A DNA stretch of 64,000 bases. Origin: Rana temporaria. Taxonomy: Eukaryota; Chordata; Amphibia; Anura; Ranidae. Below, piece by piece: positions 45,159 to 56,373 of the stretch; positions within the stretch are counted from its first letter, which is position 1, and every line of letters begins with the position of its first letter. A program made the position numbers and the translations under genes. The notes under the pieces were generated by a model, which saw only the letters and a program-made list of their open reading frames with translations, was not told the DNA's origin and searched no databases. The DNA lies in NCBI RefSeq assembly GCF_905171775.1, contig NC_053494.1, positions 200,475,998 through 200,539,997 on the forward strand, given 5' to 3'.

Positions 45159-46482
45159 GGGCCAGATCCACAAAAGAATTACACCGGCGTATCTATTGAT
45201 ACACTGGCGTAATTTTAAAGTTCCAGCGTCGTATCTTTGTTTTGTATCTACAAAACAAGATACAACGGCATCTGGGATCGATCCGACAGGCGTACGTCTT
45301 AGTACGCTGTCGGATCTTAGGTGAATGAATGAATGAATGAAAAATTTATATAGCGCGGCACATGCGAACTGAATCGCCTCTGGGTGCATTTTTTCCGCCG
45401 GTCGCTAGGTGGCGTTTCCGTCGAATTACGCGTCGAGTATGCAAATTAGCTAGTTACGGTGACCCACGAACGTACGTCCGGCCGGCGCATTTTTTTACGC
45501 CGTTTGCGTTCGGCTTTTTCCGGCATATAGATAAAGCTGCTATATGGTGGCGTACTCAATGTTAAAGCGGTGGTTCACCCTTATTAACATCTTTTTAGCA
45601 TAAAATTCGTCATAGTAGCGCGAGCTACAGTATGCCTGTCTTTATTTTTTTATCCCCGTACTCAGTGTAATCGTAGAGACAAGATTCCGACTCCCCGCGG
45701 GCAATGGGCGTTCCTATGGAGAGGGAAGGTGATTGACGGCCGGCTCTGGCACGTCACGCTCCCCGAAGACAGCCGGAACAGGTCTTGGCTCTTCACGGCG
45801 CTATACGGCGCCTGCGCACAGACTATGCGCAGGCGCCGTGAAGCGCCAAGTCCTATTTCGGGTATTTCCGGAGAAGCGTGACGTGCCATAGCCGGCCGTC
45901 AATCATGCTCCCTCTCCATAGGAACGCCCATTCCCCGAGGGGGGTCGGAATCTTGTCTCTACGATTACACTGTGAGTACCGGACTAAAAAAATAAAGACA
46001 GGCATACTGTAGCTCGCGCTACTATGCCTCATGTTATGCTAGAGGAAAAAAAAAAAATTTTTTTTTATTAATAGGGTGAACCCCCGCTTTAAGTATGGCC
46101 GTCGTTCCCGCGTCGAAATTTGAATTTTTGACGTCGTTTGCGTAAGTCGTTCGCGAATAGGGATTTGCGTAGAATGACGTCACCGTCGGAAGCATTGGCT
46201 TGTTCCGGTTTAATTTCGAGCATGCGCACTGGGATACCCCCACGGACGGCGCATGCGCCGTTCAAAAAAAACGTTGTTTGCATCGGGTCACGACGTATAA
46301 AACGCGCCCCCATCACAGCCATTTGAATTCCGTGCCCTTACGCCACCAAAGATACACTACGCCGCCCTAACTTACGGCGCAAATTCTTTGAGGATTCGAA
46401 AAAAAAAAGTTACAGCGGCGTAGTGTATCTTAGATAAGCTGCGCCCGGCGGAGAGAAGCGCCGAGGTACATGGATCTGCCCC
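45159..46482. mobile_element. Harbinger-like MITE with nested TTAA MITE, 3-bp TSD ATT
   Basis: gggccagatcca and tggatctgcccc ends in ATT duplications. It is opened twice: by an (AATG)n plus tatatagcgcggcac patch (45322-45370) and by the TTAA MITE 45562-46092. The insertion site aatgTTAAgtatgg matches the uninterrupted sequence atgttaagtatggacgtcg in the copy at 52956-53695, giving an empty-site comparison. Confidence 0.8.
45562..46092. mobile_element. short TTAA-flanked palindromic MITE, copy 5 (nested)
   Basis: TTAAagcggtggttcaccc and gggtgaacccccgctTTAA. The palindrome centres on gcgcctgcgcacagactatgcgcaggcgc. Confidence 0.85.
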
Positions 46483-46484
46483 AT

Positions 46485-46735
46485 TGTGTTTTTTTTTTTC
46501 AAAATTGACGCTCTTTTTTTTATTTACAGCCCAAAGAATAAAAACCGCACAGGCGATCAAATACCACTAAAAGAAAGCTCTATTTGTGGGGAAAAAAGGA
46601 CGTCAATTTTGTTTGGGAGCCACGTCGCACGACCGCGCAATTGTCAGTTAAAGCCACGCAGTGCTGGAAGCTAAAATTTCGTCTGGGCGGGAAGGGGGTG
46701 TATGTGCACAGTAGGCAAGTGGTTAAGGGGGCAAA
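46485..46735 (-). mobile_element. left-end fragment of a long TTAA element
   Basis: Reversed family start: tttacagcccaaagaataaa..gagccacgtcgcacgaccgc..ctgggcgggaagg..caagtggTTAA. Confidence 0.65.
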
Positions 46736-46792
46736 TCCTTCTGGTCCTTAAATGGTTAAATTCAAAAGCTTCCCAAGTTTGTGTATCTGAAC

Positions 46793-48062
46793 TAGGGTTG
46801 TCCCGATACCACTTTTTTAGTACCGAGTACAAGTACCGATACTTTTTTTTATGTACTCGCCGATACCGAATATCGATACTTTTTTTTAAATGTCCCCCTA
46901 CAAATGCAGCCATGTCCCCCCCCCCCACAAATGCAGCCATGTCCCCCCACAAATGCAGCCATGTCCCCCCCAGAAATGCAGCCATGTCTCCCCCATATGC
47001 AGCCATGTCCCCCACATATGCAGCCATGTCCCCCCCACAAATGCAGCCATGTCCCCCCCACAAATGCAGCCATGTCCCCCCCACAAATGCAGCCATGTCC
47101 CCCCCATATGCAGCCATGTCCCCCCCATATGCAGCCATGTCCCCCACATATGCAGCCATGTCCCCCACATATGCAGCCATGTCCCCCATATATGCAGCCA
47201 TGTCCCCCCACATATGCAGCCATGTCCCCCCACATATGCAGCCATGTCCCCCCACATATGCAGCCATGTCCCCCACATATGCAGCCATGTCCCCCATATA
47301 TGCAGCCATGTCCCCAAACATATGCAGCCATGTCCGTCCACATATGCAGCCATGTCCCCAAACATATGCAGCCATGTCCCCAAACATATGCAGCCATGTC
47401 CCCAAACATATGCAGCCATGTCCCCAAACATATGCAGCCATGTCCCCAAACATATGCAGCCATGTCCCCAAACATATGCAGCCATGTCCCCCACATATAT
47501 GCGGCCATGTCCCCCACATATATGCAGCCATGTCCCCCATATATGCAGCCATGTACCCCCACATATATCCAGCCATGTCCCCAAACATATTGCAGCCATG
47601 TCCCCCCACATAAATGCAGCCATGTCCCCCCACATATATGCAGCCATGTCCCCCCCATATTGCAGCCATGTCCCCCCACATATATCCAGCCATGTCCCCA
47701 TACATATGCAGCCATGTCCCCCATACCTAATGATGATGCCGCCGCCGCGTTAATCACTGTGCGGCGAACATTACAGGCAGCTTTCGTTTGAATAGCTGTT
47801 TTCCCTGCCACACTGTGTAAAGGACACTCCCCCTTGCTCGGGATTGGTCAGATCCGTCCAAGGGGGAGTGTCTATACACGGCGCGGCGGGCAAAACAGCT
47901 ATTTAAACTAAAGGTGCCTGTAATGTTTGCCGCACGTGATTAACGCGGCAGCGGCGGATTTGCGATATACGGCGGCAGCGACGGCGGGGGGGGGGGGGGG
48001 CTGGTTTTCAAGTATTCTTTTTAGGCATCGGGGACAACCATTTAGGTATCGGGACAACCCTA
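46793..48062. mobile_element. hAT-like element with 8-bp TSD ATCTGAAC
   Basis: Ends tagggttgtcccgatacc and tatcgggacaaccctа-type inverse; ATCTGAAC at 46785-46792 and 48063-48070. Interior is mostly the ~22-bp minisatellite, then ~340 bp with two inverted ttaatcac..gcggc blocks near 47750 and 47940. No transposase. Confidence 0.85.
46895..47726. repeat. ~22-bp minisatellite (about 38 units) inside the hAT element
   Basis: Unit cccccacatatgcagccatgt with 20-24-bp length variants (ccccacaaatg early, ccccaaacatatg mid, cacatatatg late). Unit length is not fixed, so the long frames on both strands (up to about 344 codons) come from low stop content and are not genes. Confidence 0.9.
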
Positions 48063-48070
48063 ATCTGAAC

Positions 48071-48950
48071 GATAATAGGGATTTTGGAGTGTAAGCTCTA
48101 GTGAAGGGGGTCTGTCCTCTTTGTACAGCGCCATGGAATATGTCAGCACTATATAAAGGAATAAAGATGTCATAGCGGACGGCAGATCTCACAATATACA
48201 GACTTGATGAATGGGGTGCTGTGTAAAGGGTGGAATGTAGACAGACGCATATTTCATATTTCATTAGAAGGGATGTTATGATGGAGGAGCAGCAGGAGGA
48301 CTGATAGGGGATCTCTGAACAAACACAGAGCAGGAACTGGAAGATTGCAGGAAAGTTGAGCTCTCTGAACTCCCTGACTTCTGCTATTCATCACTCAGTG
48401 AGTGCCGGGGGATGGATCTCTACTAAACCCACAACAGTAAAAATCAGTCTGTATATACAGTAAAGCATTATACTCACTGTGGGAGGGGGGGTTAATCCTC
48501 TGCATTGTGTAAAAAGGCTGTTTGAGCCTGTCTTCTCTGATCCTCCCCTTCTTCCACTGTTCCCAATCCATCTTAGACATGTGCAGAACAAAAAAAAAAA
48601 ATAGTTTTGTTTCGATACATTATTTACATAACTTTGTTTCGTTAAATTTCTTTAATTCGTTTTCAAAATTGGTTTTGTTTATCAAAATTCAAATCGATTT
48701 AAATTTTTCGAATCACACACCCCGCCAGGAGTCAACGGCTTGCATCATGTGACCCCCAAGAATATTTTCCTGTGCATGTGGTAAAGCACAGCGGCGGCTG
48801 CATTTGATCCAGGACTGCTGCTATATCCACACTGTCAGCTGGAGCTCCTGCCAAGAGCGGTGGGAGGATTTTGGTGCACAGTACTGTGGTGGGGAGATGA
48901 GATTGATAAGATCTTATTATTTTTTATTTTTTCGTTTTCATTAACCACTT
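48071..48950. other. unassigned stretch
   Basis: No element ends or convincing coding frame; the attcgaatc-type patch at 48660-48715 is simple A/T sequence. Confidence 0.3.
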
Positions 48951-48959
48951 GCCTACTTG

Positions 48960-49310
48960 CCTGCACTGATAAGGAGGCACTGATGAGGCGGCAGTGATGG
49001 GCACTGATGAGGACGCACTGATGGGCACTGATAGGCAGCACTGAGGTGGCACTGATGAGGAGGCACTGATATGAACTGATGGGCATCACTGATAGGTGAC
49101 AATGATAAGTGGTACTGACAGGCATCACTGGTGGTCACAGATTGGCAGCACTAATGAGCACTGACAGGCAGCACTGATGGACACTGACGGGCATCACTGG
49201 TGGGCACAGATGGGCAGGACTGGTGGGCACAGAATGGCCACACGGATGGGCACTGACAGGCACCACTGGTGGAAGCTGATTTGCAGCACTGGTGGACACT
49301 GTTAGGCCCC
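48960..49310. repeat. degenerate gcactgatgggcactgat tandem repeat
   Basis: About 20 imperfect 14-20-bp units (ggcactgatgagg, ggcagcactgatg, ggcatcactgg). Too variable for a single period. Confidence 0.75.
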
Positions 49311-49680
49311 TTGCACACTGGGGCGTTTTTCATGCGGTACAGCGCTAAAAATAGCGCTGCTATACCGCATGAAAAATCATGCCCGGCTTTCACATTGAAG
49401 CGGAGCGCACCAAAAGTCATGCTAGCCGCATCTTAACCGCGGTATAGGAGCGGTGTGCACCACTCCTATACCGCGCCTTCCCATTGAAATCAATGGGAAA
49501 GCGCGGTAATACCGCCCGCAACGTGGGCGGTATTAACCCTTTTTCGGCCGCTAGTGGGGGTTAAAACCTCGCCGCTAGCGCCCGAATATCGCGGTAAATA
49601 CGACGGTATAGCCGCGCTACAAATAGCGCGGCTATACCGTCACCGCGGCTGCACGCTGCAATGTGAAAGCAGCCTTAGGG
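49303..49680. mobile_element. palindromic MITE (ttaggccccttgcacac ends)
   Basis: Starts ttaggccccttgcacactgg and ends ccgcggctgcacgctgcaatgtgaaagcagccttagg, with cgcggtat/ataccgcg pairs inside (gctgtaccgcatgaaa region, tatagccgcgct region). Same style as 29219-29863; superfamily unclear. Confidence 0.5.
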
Positions 49681-49871
49681 CTGCACTGATAATAAGGACA
49701 CTGATGTCCCCTGTGTGGATTTGCCGGTTTTCGGCTCTCCTCACCCGCTGATGCTAACCAGCAAATCGTGTTTACATTGTGATCAGCTGTAATTGGACAC
49801 AGCTGATCACATGGTAAAGAGCCTCCGTGATTGGCTCTTTCCCCCCCGATCTGTGACTGGGTCTGTGTATA

Positions 49872-50012
49872 TTAAGAATCTGGTGCAGCTGTGTATGGTA
49901 GCCAATCGGCTTCTAATTTCAGTTGTTCAATTAGGTTTTGACAATAAAACCTGGAAGCTGATTGGTTTCTATGCAGAGCTGCCCCAGATTTTGCACTCTC
50001 CAGTTTTATTAA
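49872..50012. mobile_element. palindromic MITE related to 451-1640
   Basis: atctggtgcagctgtgtatg..ttctaatttcagttgttcaatt, then the inverse half ending ttttgcactctccagtttta. Uninterrupted, so it shows the pre-insertion form of 451-1640. Confidence 0.6.
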
Positions 50013-50235
50013 CCGCTTAACGACCGCCGCATGTACATATACGTCCACAGAATGGCACGTACAGGCATATAGGCGTACATGTACGTCCCTGCCTTTCCGC
50101 GGGTTGGGGGTCCGATCGGGACCCCCCCCCGGTACATGCGGCGGTCGGAAATCGTGTGGGAGCGATCCTGGATGAGGGCGCACCGCGGCTATTCGATACG
50201 TTACGCCGCCGCTCACCTACGTGAATCTGGCCCCA
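50013..50235. mobile_element. junction of TTAA-element and Harbinger-like fragments
   Basis: 50013-50110 resembles the right end of the long TTAA family in reverse (gcttaacgaccgccgcatgt). 50165-50233 is only the terminal cgttacgccgcc..gtgaatctggcccc of a Harbinger-like MITE. Confidence 0.45.
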
Positions 50236-50867
50236 GGTGTCCAGAAAACTTGTCAGAAGTGTCATGCTGATAGCAGAGGAATGGAGCAGCAGATAGAAGT
50301 GACACTTAGTGCTCTGGATTGAAACAAGTACACACTATAGAGGGATCTGCTTTGTTCATATGTAATGTCTGAAGTTTACAACCACTTCAAATCTGTATAA
50401 GAAGAGTTAAACGTTTGCGCTGTTAGCGGGCGATCGGCCAGCAGACTGTAATGCATCTCTCAGACGTACAGCCCAGGTGGAACAACAAAGTTCTCGCCGC
50501 GACTATTATATGAGCTCCTGTCTGCCAAATCCACGTTCTTCATCCGCACGGCCAATCCATCCAAAATAGAGTTACGGAGGATTCTGTCTATTAAAGTTCA
50601 GCGCCACCCACAGCTCTCCGAGTGCCGAGATCTCCCCCCAGACAAGGAGAGAGTCGCACTCAGCCGACTTTCAGGGAGATTTTCCATGAAGTTGAAGAGT
50701 CTTGCTGTGCGATTCTGAGTGCTTCCATCAGAGAACGGAAACCGCAAGTGGCGCCCGAAAATGGGGTCATCGCTTTCCACGATCAGATCATTTATTGTCA
50801 GCCTCCGTTTTTGTCTTAGTTTGTATTTCTCCTTAGAATCCTCTGGGGACAGATGTGAATGTACAAC
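50236..50867 (-). other. unassigned segment with exon-like signals on -
   Basis: On the - strand a good acceptor-like string ctgtccccag (50843-50852) is followed from 50842 by about 82 codons (EDSKEKYKLRQKRRL..FSDGSTQNRTA..LPESRLS) to a TGA near 50596. The same frame then reopens for about 42 codons (IDRILRNSIL..NFVVPPGLYV) to the TGA at 50460-50462. No family recognised. It could be a decayed terminal exon or an old transposon body. Confidence 0.3.
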
Positions 50868-51362
50868 ATACAGTATCTCACAAAAGTGAGTACACCCCTC
50901 ACATTTTTGTAAATGTTTTCTTCTATCTTTTCATGTGACAACACTGAAGAAATGACACTTTGCTACAATGTAAAGTAGTGAGTGTTCAGCTTGTATAACA
51001 GTGTACATTTGCTGTTCCCTCAAAATAACTCAACACACAGCCATTAATGTCTAAACCGCTGGAAAACGAAAGTGAGTACACCCCTAAGTGAAAATGGCCA
51101 AATTGGGCCCAAAGTGTCATATTTTGTGTGGCCACCATTATTTTCTAGCAGTGCCTTAACCCTCTTGGGCATGGAGTTCACCAGAGCTTCACAGGTTGCC
51201 CCTGAAGTCCTCTTCCACTCCTCCATGATGACATCACAGAGCTGGTGGATATTGGAGAACTTGCGCCCCTCCACCTTCCGTTTGAGGATGTCCCACAGAT
51301 GTTCAATGGGTTTTAGGTCTGGAGACATGCTTGCCCAGTCCATCACCTTTACCCTCAGCTTC

Positions 51363-51748
51363 GACACTGGCTTCGTTCATTGGTAAGTATTGGGCCTGTT
51401 TTTTCTGGCCCATTCTGCCATTGATCTTGCATTTACCACTGTGACACATCTCTTTATTTATTTTAGATACATTCCATCTGCATCCACCCCTGATGAGCGA
51501 GCAATGATCTTGCGAAACGTGCGTCGGGTTAGGTGATGCGTGCATTTGTATATACTGCATTGTATAACGTTTGTATCAATTTTAATTACCTTTTATTATG
51601 TGCAAATCCATTGGCTGAGCTACCATGCTGTATTATTCATGTATGTACATCTATTTTAATAAAAAATGTATACTGTTACTATTTTTGTTACTCAGTGGCA
51701 AACTGTGACCACCTCATTTAAAGTCCCAAGGGCGACTCTTTTTCTGCA
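51363..51748 (+). mobile_element. Penelope-like (hammerhead-bearing) insertion, 13-bp TSD
   Basis: 386 bp inside Tc1 remnant B. Flanked by taccctcagcttc at 51350-51362 and 51749-51761; removing the insert and one copy restores the Tc1 frame at LLKKLRV-KVMDWAS. It carries the hammerhead at 51480-51539 and ttttaataaaaaatgta near the 3' side (51655), like a poly(A) signal. Variable-length TSDs and hammerheads are features of Penelope-like retroelements. No reverse transcriptase or GIY-YIG part is present, so a terminal-repeat-only copy is likely. Confidence 0.75.
51480..51539 (+). ncRNA. hammerhead ribozyme, Penelope type, core intact
   Basis: CTGATGA at 51490-51496; stem II GCGAG/CTTGC with loop CAATGAT (51497-51513, one G-U pair); GAAA at 51514-51517; stem III ACG/CGT with a two-base TG loop; C at 51525 as the cleavage-site base. 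Stem I GCATCC-A-CCC (51480-51489) pairs with GGG-TTA-GG-TG-ATGC (51526-51539) with small internal loops. Every conserved core base is present. Family knowledge: such ribozymes self-cleave RNA transcripts of Penelope-like and related retroelements. Predicted cleavage is after C51525. Confidence 0.85.
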
Positions 51749-52545
51749 TACCCTCAGCTTCTTTAGCAAAGCAGTGGTTGTCTTGGAGGTGTGTTTGGGG
51801 TCGTTATCATGTAGAAATACTGCCCTGCGGCCCAGTCTCTGAAGGGAGGTGATCATGCTCTGTTTCAGTAGGTCACAGTACATGTTGGCATTCATGGTTC
51901 CCTCAATGATCTGTAGCTCCACAGTGCCGGCAGCACTCATGCAGCCCCAGACCATGACACTCCCACCACCATGATTGACTGTAGGCAAGACAACCTTGTC
52001 TTTGTTCTCCTCACCTGGTTGTCGCCGCACACACTTGACACCATCTGAACCAAATAAGATTATGTTGATCTCATCAGACCACAGGACATGGTTCCAGTAA
52101 TCCCTGTCCGTAGTCTGCTTGTCTTCAGCAAACTGTTTGCAGGCTTTCTTGTGCATCATCTTTAGAAGAGGCTTCCTTCTGGGACAACAGCCATGCAGAC
52201 CAATTTGATGCAGTGTGCGGCATATGGTCTAAGCACTGACAGGCTGACCCCCCGCCCCTTCAACCTCTGCAGCAATGCTGGCAGCACCCATACGTCTATT
52301 TCCCAAAGACAACCCCTGGATATGACGCTGAGCACGTGCACTCAACTTCTTTGGTAGACCATGGCGAGGCCTGTTCTGAGTGGAACCTGTCCTGTTAAAC
52401 TGCTGTATGGTCTTGGCCACCGTGCTGCAGCTCAGTTTCAGGGTCCTGGCAATCTTCTTATAGCCTAGGCCATCTTTATGTAGAGCAAAATAAAAAAAAT
52501 TCAGATCCTCAGAGAGTTCTAAACTAAACTTTTTATATAACAATA

Positions 52546-52950
52546 GGCCAGGGAGGTGTCTCAGTTCCATTTACTTTCCCTGAGCTGTTTTCAAGCCTTA
52601 TTACCAAGTATGCAATAGTCTGCGAATGGCATGATCCCCGGATATGCCAGTGTCACCCAAACAGGATCTACGAAGGTTTGCTGCCAACACTCCGGGACAA
52701 ACTGTCCTCACTTCAGTGCCTCTCACCATCCCTGCCCGTAACAACTTCCAAGAGCTCCCCATATGTAAACAGACTCTAAACCAAGAAACCTACCACCGTG
52801 TGCAGCACTGCTCTCTGTTTATTGTGAGATGCGGTCAAGGTGAACTCCGAGCAAACGTGAAAATCACTGATTAAAGCACTTATGTTTTGCTTCAAAAGTA
52901 GAAATCAGTTTTCAATTACCCCAACCAACTTGCTATATATTATTCTGTAC
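52546..52950. other. unassigned segment with open frames on both strands
   Basis: On +, 52644-52874 encodes 76 codons (NTPGQTVLTSVPL..ICKQTLNQETYHR..ELRANVKITD, stop). On -, 52605-52775 lies between an acceptor-like ttcttggtttag and a donor-like gtaata and is open for 56 codons. Neither product is recognised and the two cannot both be coding. No tandem repeats or element ends. Confidence 0.3.
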
Positions 52951-52955
52951 ACTAT

Positions 52956-53695
52956 GGCCCAGATTCTCAAGCGAGTTACGCTGGCGTATCTCCAGATACG
53001 CCGTCGTAATTCTGAGTCTGAGCCGTCGTATCTATGCGCCTGATTCTTAGAATCAGTTACGCATAGATTTGTATTAGATCCGACTGGCGTAAGTCTCTTA
53101 TGCCGTCGGATCTTAACTGCATATTTACGCTGGGCGCTAGGGGCGTGTACGCTGATTTACGCATAGAAATATGTAAATCAGCTAGATACGCAAATTCACA
53201 AACGTACGCCCGGCCGACGCAGTACAGATACGCCGTTTACGTTAGGCTTTTCCCGGCGTAAAGTTACCCCTGCTATGGTGGCGTTCATGCGGCGTACCGA
53301 TGTTAAGTATGGACGTCGTTCCCGCGTCAAATTTTAAAAATTTTACGTCGTTTTCATAAGTCGTCCGTGAATGGGGCTGGACGTAATTTACGTTCACGTC
53401 GAAACCAATACGTCCTTGCGGCGTACTTTGGAGCAATGCACACTGGGATATGTCCACGGACGGCGCATGCGCCGTTCATAAAAAGCGTCATTTACGTGGG
53501 GTCACATAACATTTACATAACACAAGCCCACATCTTCCACATTTGAATTAGGCGGGCCGGCCTATTTACGCTACGCCGCCGCAACTTACGGAGCAAGTGC
53601 TTTAAGAATACTGCCCGTCTAAGTTGCGAAGGCGTAACGTAAATAGGATACGTTACGCCCGCTCAAAGATACGCCGCTGTACGAGAATCTGGGCC
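52956..53695. mobile_element. Harbinger-like MITE, second subfamily (uninterrupted)
   Basis: ggcccagattctc and gagaatctgggcc ends, gtatctccagatacgcc palindrome at the left, cggcgcatgcgccgttc core. No clear duplication. Serves as the empty-site reference for the insertion at 45562. Confidence 0.7.
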
Positions 53696-54055
53696 TGAAT
53701 GTTCACACACCAGCTGAAAGTTGAGATTGGGCTTGCAGTGAGAGAGTTTGTTCCATGTGCTGATGAATGATAAGGGGAAATATTTACAAAGCGGCCAAAA
53801 AAGTGGAAAGGAGTCTTCATAACATCAGACTCTGAAATAGAGTTCCAGACTGGAACATGATTAGGGTGATGGATTCAACTCATAAATAGATTATGGTTGA
53901 AGAAGGTGAATTATGGGGAACAATGGCTCCAGTGAGGCTCTCTGCGCAAACAGAGTACTAGGGGGCCTAAAGTTTAGAATTAATGTGTACAATGTCCAAT
54001 AAGAGAGCCAGACCATAGAAAATTAATACAGAATTTTTTTTAATAAAGATGTCAT
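53696..54055. other. unassigned stretch
   Basis: No repeats, ends or convincing frames seen. Confidence 0.3.
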
Positions 54056-54982
54056 TTAACTGATTGTCGCTCTGCCGCCGTCGTTTTACGGCGGCAGGTT
54101 GGCTCCCCTGCGCGAGAGCCCGTAGCTCTACGTCGGCTCTCGTGCTGGCCACTAGGAACGCGCGCGCCCCCCGACTCCTGTGCGTGTGCCCGGCGGGCAC
54201 GTTCGCCGCCGGGCACACACGATTGCTCGTTACAGAGCGGGGACCGGGAGCTGTGTGTGTAAACACACAGCTCCCGGTCCTGTCAGGGAGGGAAATGCTG
54301 ATTTTCTGTTCATACAATGTATGAACAGCGATCAGTCATTTCCCCTAGTGAGGCCACCCCCCCTACAGTTAGAACACACCCAGGGAACATACTTCACCTC
54401 TTCCCCGCCCCCTAGTGTTAACCCCTTCACTGCCAGTGGCATTTTTATAGCACTGATCGCTAAAAAAATGGCAATGGTCCCAAAAATGTGTCAAAAGTGT
54501 CCGAAGTGTCCGCCATAATGTCGCAGTACCGAAAAAAAACGCTGATCGCCACCATTACTAGTAAAAAAAAGTTTTTTATAAAAATGCCATAAAAATACCC
54601 CCTATTTTGTAAACGCTTTAACTTTTGCGCAAACCAATCAATAAACGCTTATTGCGATTTTTTTTTAACGAAAAAAAATGTAGACGAATATGTATCGGCC
54701 TAAACTGAGGAACATTTTTTTTTTTTTATATTTTTGGGAGATATTTATTATAATAAAAAGTAAAAAATATTCATTTTTTTCAAAATTGTCGCTCTATTTT
54801 TGTTTATAGCGCAAAAAACTAAAAACCACAGAGATGATCAAATACCACCAAAATAAAGCTCTATTTGTGGGGAAAAAAAGACGCCAATTTTGTTTGGGAG
54901 CCACGTCGCACGACCGCGCAATTGTCAGTTAAAGCGAGCAGTGTCGAAACGCAAAAAGTGCTCTGGTCTTTGACCAGCAATA
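54056..54982 (-). mobile_element. long TTAA element, copy 7, far end truncated
   Basis: TTAActgattgtcgctctgcc at the left, with paired GC-rich blocks (ccggcgggcacgttcgccgcc; gagctgtgtgtgtaaacacac). The reversed family body runs to ctctggtctttgaccagca, then stops without gtggTTAA. Confidence 0.65.
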
Positions 54983-55261
54983 AACAAGACAAAATAAAAC
55001 AGCCAACACACTTATGAAGCTAAAACAAAATGTCCCCCTTCTATAGGGCTATACAACAAATAAAAGATTGGCTGTATATGAGTGTAGGATTTTGTAGTTC
55101 CTGCAGGGTGGGGGGCAAAGGAGTGCCCAAGGTAGTTTCCTGGTTTGGTCACAAGGTGTTACCATAGCTAGTTATGAGAGAAGGTTCGGAGTGGGTAGGA
55201 TGTGTAGTCGCCTAAAAAGCCACAAGAGCTCCCTAGAGTAGTAGTGGGTTATTACTCTAGG

Positions 55262-55545
55262 ACAGCCTTCAACAACCTTTTTGCCCCAAAGGAACCCTTG
55301 CAATAACTTTCAGGTATCGGTGAACCCCGGTTAAGATTAGTCCATTGATGGGCATTGGGAAAATGCCCTTTACATTGGTAGTGGTCAGAATGCCACCCTT
55401 ACAGTCATACTTCTGGCTCTGCCAAATTGTGTTGGACCTGGAACTATGCAGGCACCATCACTTGGGAGGTCAGATACTGTAGCTCAAAGAACCCACGGCC
55501 ACCTCTGGAGGAACCCTGGTTGAGAAAAGCTCCCCTAGAAAGAGC
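55262..55545. mobile_element. decayed dispersed repeat (gaactatgcaggcac family), copy 2
   Basis: ccttcaacaacctttttgcc at the left and ctctggaggaaccctggttgag at the right, with ggaactatgcaggcacc inside, matching 7345-7430. The imperfectly paired ends suggest a hAT-like origin. Confidence 0.45.
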
Positions 55546-55641
55546 CAGGGCTGCTATTAGAAATCACGGGAGCCCCATACAGCCTACCTGGCAGGCACCC
55601 CCTCAAATATATCAAAACACTTAAAATATACTAAAATCATT

Positions 55642-56373
55642 GGGCCAGATTCAAGAAGCAATTGCGCCCGTGTAACCATAGGTTACACGGCGCAATTGCT
55701 TACTTGCTCCGGCGTAGCGAATGCTCCTGATTCAGGAACATCGCTACGCCGACTGCAGCCTAAAATCTGCGCGGCATAAGGCTCTTATGCCACGCAGATT
55801 TTAGGCTGCATTCTAGCGAAAACCGCTAGGGGGCGCTCCCATTGTGATCATAGTATGCAAATTGCATACTAACACCGATTCACAAACTTGCGCGGGCCCT
55901 GCGTACGCAAATTACGTAATTTGCGTACGTCGGGTTTCGCGTAACGTTACACATCCTAAGAGCAAGCGCAGCCAATGCTATAGGATGGCCACATTCCCGC
56001 GTCGCGACGTTCAAATTTTACACTGTTTGCGTAAGTGGATCGTGAATGGCGCTGGACGCCATTCACGTTCACTTTGAAGCAAATGACGTCCTTGCGACGT
56101 CATTTGCTGCAATGCACGTTGGGAAAGTTTCCCGAAGGAGCATGCGCTCTACGCTCGGCGCGGGAGCGCGCCTAATTTAAATGATTCCCGCCCCCGGCGG
56201 GATCATTTACATTAGGTGCCCTTACGCCGGGCAAGTTAACACAGCGCTCCCACAATTTACGGAGCTTCTGCTCCGTGAATCGCGGGCAGCGCAGAAAATT
56301 TGCGCGGGCGCAGGGCAAAAACGCTGCCCTGTGCCTGCGTAAGAAAGGCGCAGATTCTTACTGAATCTGGGCC
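55642..56373. mobile_element. Harbinger-like MITE, first subfamily, TSD ATT
   Basis: gggccagattca and tgaatctgggcc ends within ATT duplications (55639-55641 and 56374-56376). Same orientation and order as 9245-9979. Confidence 0.75.

Larger units (their letters stand above)
50868..52545 (-). pseudogene. Tc1 transposase remnant B, with nested hammerhead element
   Basis: Left terminus cagtatctcacaaaagtgag after TA. Read on -, pieces in order: helix-turn-helix region with HKDGLGYKKIARTL (~52450), VLWSDEINI with the first Asp (~52075), HHGGGS-like block VNHGGGSVMVWGC, HDNDPKHTSKTTT with the second Asp, then after the 386-bp insertion VMDWASMSPDLKPIEHLWD with the Glu. Frameshift/stop between N- and middle parts and loss of the right terminus make it inactive. 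Confidence 0.85.

Noticed and set aside
46671..47811. Long open frames (about 270-344 codons) on both strands
   Set aside because: They lie in the ~22-bp minisatellite of a hAT element; open in most frames on both strands, with no start context or domain.
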